64,000 nt of DNA from Martinezella lusitana. GTDB taxonomy: Bacteria > Pseudomonadota > Alphaproteobacteria > Rhizobiales > Rhizobiaceae. Made by a program: the position numbers and the translations under genes. Location of the stretch: the NCBI RefSeq assembly GCF_900094565.1, contig NZ_FMAF01000011.1, positions 1 through 64,000 on the forward strand. Direction: 5' to 3'. Positions 58,882-64,000 of the stretch are shown here, one piece after another; within the stretch, counting starts at the first letter, position 1; each line of letters begins with the position of its first letter. The notes beneath the pieces were generated by a model. That model saw only the letters and a program-made list of their open reading frames with translations, did not search any database and was not told where the DNA came from.

Positions 58882-59988
58882 ATGAAAGAAGCATACGCTG
58901 CAATTTCGCGCGAAAAGGCAAAGCCTCTTGTTCTGGAGTGCATCGGGATCGATCAACCTCGCCCCGACGAAATCCTCGTCCGGATCGTGGCGAGCGGTGT
59001 CTGCCACACCGACATGGTTGTTCGCGACCAAGGATATGACGTACCGCAGCCCGTGGTTCTCGGCCATGAAGGCTCCGGCGTCGTGGAAGTGGTCGGGGCC
59101 GATGTAAAAGGGCTTTCGCCCGGTGACCACGTGGCTCTAAGCTACGCATATTGCGGGAAATGCGAAAAGTGCCGGGGAGGCACGCCTTATTATTGTGAAG
59201 ACTTTTTCGGCAGAAATTTCCGTGGCACCCGGCCGGATGGCAGTTGCCCGCTACATGATTCACACGGTACCCAGATCAGCGGGTGCTTCTTCGAGCAGTC
59301 TTCTTTCGCCACCTACGCCATCGCCAGCGAGCGCAATGCGGTCAAGGTTTCCAAAGATGTTCCGCTCGAACTCATGGGACCGCTGGGCTGCGGGCTGCAA
59401 ACGGGCGCCGGAGCGGTTCTCAACTGCCTCAAGCCCCAACCGGGATCTTCCATTGCAGTGTTCGGCGCGGGTGCGGTCGGCATGGCAGCCGTAATGGCGG
59501 CGAAGATCGCCGGATGCTCGACCATCATCGTGATCGACCTTAACGATGAACGTCTCGAACTGGCGATTGAACTGGGTGCAACCCACATCATAAACGCCCG
59601 CAATGGGGATAGCGTCAAGGCAATCAGGGAAATCATTCCCGAAGGCGCAGACTTCAGTCTCGAATGCACGAGCTCGCCGAAGGTGTTTCGCCAAGCGGTC
59701 GATTGCCTCGGCACCCCAGGAACCTGTGGACTGGTCGGATCGTCCGCGCTCGGAACGGAAGGGATCGTCGATATCGGCAACTTTCTGTTCGGCCGTACGC
59801 TCGTCGGTGTGGTCGAAGGCCAGAGCATTCCCTCCAAATTCATACCCGAGCTCATCGAATACTGGCAGCAGGGACGGTTCCCGTTCGACAAGCTCGTCCA
59901 GTTCTACGATCTCAACCAGATCAACGAGGCAATGGCCGATTCCGAGAGCGGCAAGGTCATCAAGCCGATCCTGCGCATGAAGCACTAA
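58882..59988 (+). CDS. Zinc alcohol dehydrogenase, aryl-alcohol type (paralogue)
   Basis: 368 residues. Zinc and cofactor motifs are complete: GVCHTDMVVRDQG, GHEGSGVVEVVG, CGKCEKCRGGTPYYC and VFGAGAVGMAAVMAAKIAG, with IVIDLNDERL indicating NAD. It resembles benzyl/aryl-alcohol dehydrogenases and the paralogue at 52432. It is encoded alone under site I, with AAGGAG before the ATG. Two regulated enzymes of the same type suggest oxidation of two related alcohols, or redundancy. Confidence 0.87.
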   Translation: MKEAYAAISREKAKPLVLECIGIDQPRPDEILVRIVASGVCHTDMVVRDQGYDVPQPVVLGHEGSGVVEVVGADVKGLSPGDHVALSYAYCGKCEKCRGGTPYYCEDFFGRNFRGTRPDGSCPLHDSHGTQISGCFFEQSSFATYAIASERNAVKVSKDVPLELMGPLGCGLQTGAGAVLNCLKPQPGSSIAVFGAGAVGMAAVMAAKIAGCSTIIVIDLNDERLELAIELGATHIINARNGDSVKAIREIIPEGADFSLECTSSPKVFRQAVDCLGTPGTCGLVGSSALGTEGIVDIGNFLFGRTLVGVVEGQSIPSKFIPELIEYWQQGRFPFDKLVQFYDLNQINEAMADSESGKVIKPILRMKH

Positions 59989-60487
59989 GCTCCCGTCACG
60001 AACATTGTCCAGAAGTCAGCCTCCCAAGGCAACGTCCGGCGGGGCCGTGGTCGTCACGGTCTCGCCCGGACACTCTGGAACGCAGGTGTGAGGCGCAACA
60101 CCGTTTCATCATTGCAACGCGACCAAGTCGCGGTAACGATAGTGAGCTCTTCCAGGTCAAAATATTAGTCTGCGACGGCGCAGTTTCTCGGCGATCTGTG
60201 ACCGCCGCATCAGGGCCTTGCGGCAGTTGACGGCCGCAAGCCATTGCAGAATCTGCAAATGTGAAGTGAGGTTCAACTGATGCTGCCCTTGAGTCATAAG
60301 AGCACTGGGGCGGGCAGGCACGAGCGTCCCGACACGTGCGCCTTGCGTCAACGTGCCACCAGGAAAATGCCAGACAACCGGTGATGATCTTGCCAGCGAG
60401 TGGCCGGTGGCGCGCTGTCCTCGTCCCGTCGAAAAATACCTACGAAACTATCGAGATGGGTCATCAGACGTTGCGTCAACGCGAGCC
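59989..60487. other. Intergenic stretch, no gene recognised
   Basis: About 500 bases after the alcohol dehydrogenase. No hairpin terminator with T tract, operator or supported gene was found. Short minus-strand frames have no ribosome binding sites. Confidence 0.4.
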
Positions 60488-60688
60488 TTAAGCAGACAGA
60501 CCCAGCACAAAGGTGAGTCTAGCGCCTGCCTCTCTCCGCACGTTCCGACGTTCCATTGCCGTTCTGCCCTCGACGTTCGCCTGGGCAGCGTGATCGGCCG
60601 GGTCCTGCTCGCGGTCGACCGCCTCTTTTTGAAGGCTGTCGGCGCGGTCTTGACCAAGAGTTTCCCCGCCTACTGCAGAATGTGTCAT
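60488..60688 (-). CDS. Small charged protein, 66 aa, unknown
   Basis: 66 residues starting MTHSAVGGETLGQDRADSLQ. The ATG has a strong GGAGG five bases upstream, which is the main reason for listing it. The middle is rich in Glu, Asp, Arg and Ala (KEAVDREQDPADHAAQANVE), and the end turns hydrophobic (RLTFVLGLSA) and stops abruptly, as if a membrane segment had been cut off. Possibly a truncated small membrane or stress protein. No family recognised. Confidence 0.4.
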   Translation of the reverse strand: MTHSAVGGETLGQDRADSLQKEAVDREQDPADHAAQANVEGRTAMERRNVRREAGARLTFVLGLSA

Positions 60689-60754
60689 CGGGCCTCCGTG
60701 ACCAGCTAAAACATTGCGGGTGGCGAGCCTTAAGACGCGCCACCAACCGTTGGA

Positions 60755-62242
60755 CTACGACTGTATGCCGCCCATGCAGACGTATTTCATCGAAAGGAAG
60801 TCATCCATGCCGTATTTCGAGCCCTCGCGGCCGAACCCCGACTGCTTGACGCCGCCGAACGGTGCGACCTCCGTCGAGATCAGGCCGGTGTTGACGCCGA
60901 CCATCCCGTACTCCAGGGCCTCCGTAACCTTCCAGACATTTCGAAGGTCGTTGGCGTAGAAGTAGGCAGCGAGACCGAACTCGGTGTCGTTGGCCAGTTC
61001 AATGACCTCGTCTGTCGTTTCGAACCTGAAGACCGGGGCGAGCGGCGCAAAGGTCTCCTCTCGTGCGACCTTCATTTCCTTTGTGGCTTCCGAGAGAAGC
61101 GTCGGCTGGACGAAGGTGCCACCACGCTCGTCCCTTGCGCCGCCGACAACGACCTTCGCACCCTTACCGACAGCGTCATCGATGTGGCTGTAGAGCTTCG
61201 CTACTGCATCCTCGTTGATCAGCGGACCGATGGTGGCTCCATCCTCGAACCCGTCAAGGACCTTGAGCGCGGAAACCCGCGCCGCCAGTTTTTCTATGAA
61301 GCGGTCGTAAACCCCGCTCTGGACGTAGAGACGGTTGGCGCAAACGCAGGTCTGGCCGGCATTGCGGAACTTGGACAGCATCGCTCCTTCCACGGCCTCG
61401 TCGAGGTCGGCATCGTCGAAGACGATGAAGGGAGCGTTGCCGCCGAGTTCGAGGCTGAGCTTCATGATCTTTTGTGCGCCCTGCGCCATCAGGATGCGCC
61501 CGACCTCGGTAGACCCTGTGAAGGTCAGCTTCTTGACGACGGGGTTCGAGCAGACTTCTTCACCGAACATCCGGGCGTTGTCTGTCGGCAGGACGCTGAA
61601 CAGGCCGCCGGGTATTCCCGCACGCTCAGCGAGGATGGCAAGAGCAAGGGCCGACAATGGGGTTTCGGCGGCCGGCTTGAAGATGATGGCGCAGCCGGAT
61701 GCCAGCGCCGGGGCGATCTTGCGGCAGACCATGGCGGAAGGAAAGTTCCAGGGCGCGATGGCCGCCACCACGCCGACGGGCTGTTTGATGACTATTAGGC
61801 GCTTGTCGGCCTGATGCCCCGGAATGGTGTCCCCGTAAACACGCTTGGCTTCTTCCCCGAACCATTCAATGTAGGAAGCGCCGTAGGCGATCTCGCCGCG
61901 TGCCTCGGCCAGAGGCTTGCCCATCTCGGACGTCAGGATGATCGCGAGGTCCTCGGTGTTGGCCGTGACGAGGTCGAAGAACTTCCGCATGACGCCGGCA
62001 CGTTCCTTGCCCGATCGTGCGGCCCACTTTTTCTGGGCGAGTTTGGCGACGTCGATGGCTTCGCGGACGTCCTGGAGTCCTGCGCTCGGGAGACTCGCAA
62101 TCACGTCCCCAGTCGAGGGATTGTGGACCTGGATCGTCTTGCCGCTCGCGCCCTCTTTTCGCCAGTCGCCTCCTACCAGCATTTCCTCGCGTACCAGGGA
62201 GGGGTCTTTCAGGCGATCCAGTAGAGCGGTGGAGATAGCCAT
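60755..62242 (-). CDS. NAD(P)-dependent aldehyde dehydrogenase, succinate-semialdehyde type
   Basis: 495 residues of the aldehyde dehydrogenase superfamily. APWNFPSAMVCRKIAPALAS is the cofactor region, FTGSTEVGR the glycine motif, LELGGNAPF carries the general-base Glu, and AGQTCVCANRLYV the catalytic Cys in the form typical of the GabD/SSADH group. It would oxidise a short carboxylic semialdehyde, for example succinate semialdehyde, to the acid, a natural last step before central metabolism. It is encoded 23 bases downstream of the duplicated ABC permease pair, so it belongs to that operon. The start at 62242 follows AAGGA. Confidence 0.87.
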   Translation of the reverse strand: MAISTALLDRLKDPSLVREEMLVGGDWRKEGASGKTIQVHNPSTGDVIASLPSAGLQDVREAIDVAKLAQKKWAARSGKERAGVMRKFFDLVTANTEDLAIILTSEMGKPLAEARGEIAYGASYIEWFGEEAKRVYGDTIPGHQADKRLIVIKQPVGVVAAIAPWNFPSAMVCRKIAPALASGCAIIFKPAAETPLSALALAILAERAGIPGGLFSVLPTDNARMFGEEVCSNPVVKKLTFTGSTEVGRILMAQGAQKIMKLSLELGGNAPFIVFDDADLDEAVEGAMLSKFRNAGQTCVCANRLYVQSGVYDRFIEKLAARVSALKVLDGFEDGATIGPLINEDAVAKLYSHIDDAVGKGAKVVVGGARDERGGTFVQPTLLSEATKEMKVAREETFAPLAPVFRFETTDEVIELANDTEFGLAAYFYANDLRNVWKVTEALEYGMVGVNTGLISTEVAPFGGVKQSGFGREGSKYGMDDFLSMKYVCMGGIQS

Positions 62243-62265
62243 TGATATTCCTTTCGATGCAACGT

Positions 62266-63285
62266 TCAAATCTGATTACGGATGTGTGGTGAGCGGGCGT
62301 AGATCGCGACCATGGGGACGATCAGCAGCCCTACGACGGCCTGTTGTGCCGGGAAACTGAGCCCCAGGCCGACGAGAAGCGAGGTCAGGACAGTAAGCAC
62401 GAGGACGCCGAGGACGGTCGCTCCATACCCGCCGGCACCACCTAGAAGAGATGTTCCGCCGATAACGACCGCCGCCACGGTGGTGAACAGATAGGGATCA
62501 CCGACCCCGACGAAACCGCCGCCGGAGAAACCGAGGAGCAGCATTCCGGTGAGTGCCGACATCGCCCCGCTGACGCTGTGGATCACTGTCCAGATCTTGA
62601 ATTCCGAGATTCCGAGGCGGGCGGCGGCCGTGCGGCTCCCGCCAACAGCATAGAGGCTCCGGCCAAACCAGGTGTTGTGCATTATCCAGCCCAGGGCGAC
62701 GGCGATGAAAGCCCATATGACGATAACCGGTGGAAACGGCAGACCGAAGAACTTGCCGTTGAACGCCGAAAGGTTGCGAAGCCATCCGGGGACGGGCGCA
62801 AAGACGGTACCGCCGAACTGCGATCCGAGCGAGGTGTAGATCTGGACCGCCCCGACGGCCGCGAAACCCAGGCCGAGCGACATGATCAGCGCCTGACCCT
62901 GCAGCCGGAAGCTGAGGGCGCCGTTGCAAGCCCCGACCAAAGTGCCAAGGACGAGCACGACGATCATGGCGACGGGCGCCGGAAGACCCGCCACCATGAG
63001 GCTTGGAAGCAGGATATTGGCGCCACCGATGATGTATGGGATGGAAAGATCCAGCGCTCCAACGAGCGCGCAGAGCGTCTGCCCGACAGACGCCAGCCCC
63101 AGGAAGGCGGCGAGCAGGAGGATCGATCGCGCGTTCTGCGGCGACACGAAGCCCGGCACGAGCAGCGCTCCAAGAATGAGCAGACATGCAAGGAGACAAA
63201 AGCCGATCGAAATACTCTTGTGCTTGCGCAAAGGGCTGGCGCCACGGGCCGCGCCGATTTCTGTGTTCAAGACAGTGGAGATCAT
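62266..63285 (-). CDS. CUT2-type ABC permease, duplicate of the one at 46833
   Basis: 339 residues, about ten helices. It is colinear with the permease at 46833-47846, with nearly identical blocks (FVSPQNARSILLLAAFLGLA, SFRLQGQALIMSLGLGFAAV, GGTSLLGGAGGYGATVLGVL) and the same C-terminal YARSPHIRNQI. The N-terminus differs most (TEIGAARGASPLRKHKSIS). AGGGAGTAAGGAA precedes the ATG. It follows the next permease by 12 bases and is followed by the aldehyde dehydrogenase. Confidence 0.87.
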   Translation of the reverse strand: MISTVLNTEIGAARGASPLRKHKSISIGFCLLACLLILGALLVPGFVSPQNARSILLLAAFLGLASVGQTLCALVGALDLSIPYIIGGANILLPSLMVAGLPAPVAMIVVLVLGTLVGACNGALSFRLQGQALIMSLGLGFAAVGAVQIYTSLGSQFGGTVFAPVPGWLRNLSAFNGKFFGLPFPPVIVIWAFIAVALGWIMHNTWFGRSLYAVGGSRTAAARLGISEFKIWTVIHSVSGAMSALTGMLLLGFSGGGFVGVGDPYLFTTVAAVVIGGTSLLGGAGGYGATVLGVLVLTVLTSLLVGLGLSFPAQQAVVGLLIVPMVAIYARSPHIRNQI

Positions 63286-63297
63286 TTCCTTACTCCC

Positions 63298-64000
63298 TCA
63301 CGCGACAGTGCGGCGGCTGATGACGAAGACGTTCACGAGAAGTGATCCAACGAGGATCAGGCCAAAGGCCATTTGCGTAACGAAGCCCGAAACCGTACCG
63401 AAGTTGAAAGTGGACAGAAGATACGAGATGAGGAACATGTTGATCGCGCCGAGCGTCGAGCCGAGCGCACCGCCGCGCCCCCCGGAGAGACTGGCGCCGC
63501 CAAGGACCAGCGCCGTGACCGCTTGCAGCGTGTAGGTGCTGCCCTGGGTCGGGTCGCCGGATGAGATCAGCGCGGTGTAGCTCAATGCGGCGAGCCCGGC
63601 AAAAACGCCGCCGACCATATGGGCGATGATGCGCACGACGTCGACCTGCACACCACTGGTATAGGCCATCCGCTCGTCAGCGCCTGTCATCCGCAGGTTG
63701 CGGTAAAACATCGTGCCCCTCAGGACGCCCCAGATTGCGAAAGCGCCGAGCAGAAGCAACAGGACAGGCGAAAATACGCTCGTTCCCGCGCCCCAGCTTA
63801 GCATCCAGTCTGGAGCGACACCGCCGGGACGCGACATGACCATCAGGTTGACGCCCGACAGAACGAGGAAACCGGAGAGCGTGACGATGATGGGCGCGAC
63901 GCGCACGTAGATGATCACGAGCGCTTGCACCAACTGGAACGCCGCTCCCAATCCCACCGCCCAGGCAATGATGGCCACAGGGTGCGTGATGCCGTTGCCG
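63298..64000 (-). CDS. CUT2-type ABC permease, duplicate of the one at 45852 (partial at window edge)
   Basis: The last 234 residues are inside the window; the 5' part lies beyond position 64000. VRVAPIIVTLSGFLVLSGVN, MSRPGGVAPDWMLSWGAGTS and GGRGGALGSTLGAINMFLIS are almost identical to the permease at 45852-46820, and gene order (permease 1, permease 2, 12-base gap) is the same. The coding continues upstream in frame to the edge (GNGITHPVAIIAWAVG). An ATPase gene is expected just outside. Confidence 0.87.
   Translation of the reverse strand, partial: GNGITHPVAIIAWAVGLGAAFQLVQALVIIYVRVAPIIVTLSGFLVLSGVNLMVMSRPGGVAPDWMLSWGAGTSVFSPVLLLLLGAFAIWGVLRGTMFYRNLRMTGADERMAYTSGVQVDVVRIIAHMVGGVFAGLAALSYTALISSGDPTQGSTYTLQAVTALVLGGASLSGGRGGALGSTLGAINMFLISYLLSTFNFGTVSGFVTQMAFGLILVGSLLVNVFVISRRTVA

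Overview
The window looks like part of a large plasmid of a Rhizobiaceae-type alphaproteobacterium (Rhizobium, Agrobacterium or Ensifer). The GC content is high. The left 14.7 kb is an almost entirely minus-strand block of genes that I associate with rhizobial plasmids: DUF736, ArdC antirestriction, a ParB-like protein, a 1,697-residue methylase-helicase, DUF1419 and a DUF3991/TOPRIM protein. No rRNA, tRNA or CRISPR array was seen.

Layout. 1-14,700: plasmid maintenance and anti-defence block, with two good intrinsic terminators. 15,300-19,000: a dihydroxyacetone-kinase-type operon (TIM-barrel isomerase, dhaK, dhaL) divergent from a LysR regulator, with a perfect palindrome between them. 19,000-24,200: an alpha/beta hydrolase and a 3-hydroxyisobutyrate-dehydrogenase-like gene, divergent from a TRAP transporter with fused DctQM. 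24,800-26,800: a Tat-exported metallo-beta-lactamase (MBL)-fold protein, a small HNH-like protein and a decayed PIN toxin. 26,800-49,200: the core of a catabolic island, holding a GH3 beta-glucosidase, a chemoreceptor, two further MBL-fold hydrolases, alcohol dehydrogenase, a GntR/FCD regulator, a SCP2-like/hydrolase fusion, an SDR, and an operon of flavin reductase, carboxymuconolactone decarboxylase-like protein, RutA-like flavin monooxygenase, sugar-type binding protein, aminotransferase and GFA protein. A second operon carries ABC ATPase, two permeases, FMN reductase and RibB. 49,200-50,700: a scar with a decayed IS6-type transposase and a truncated chemoreceptor. 50,700-64,000: NDH-2, a second ABC importer with alcohol dehydrogenase and an ABM protein, a third alcohol dehydrogenase, an aldehyde dehydrogenase, and a second copy of the first importer's permease pair that runs off the right edge.

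Main result. A 19-bp palindrome, consensus CAGATTRTCWGAYAATCTG, lies in front of at least eight transcription units between 29.6 and 58.8 kb, on both strands. In most copies it fills the spacer between a TTGACA -35 box and the -10 region. It fits the general GT(N)xAC form of GntR-family operators, and the only GntR-type gene in the window lies among the sites with a site in its own promoter. This defines a candidate substrate-inducible regulon joining chemotaxis, glycoside hydrolysis, import, MBL/hydrolase steps, alcohol oxidation and a two-component flavin monooxygenase with its own flavin supply (two reductases plus a RibB that has no riboswitch in front). The substrate cannot be read from sequence. 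A glycosylated plant compound whose cyclic or heterocyclic aglycone is opened by the RutA-like enzyme is my best inference.
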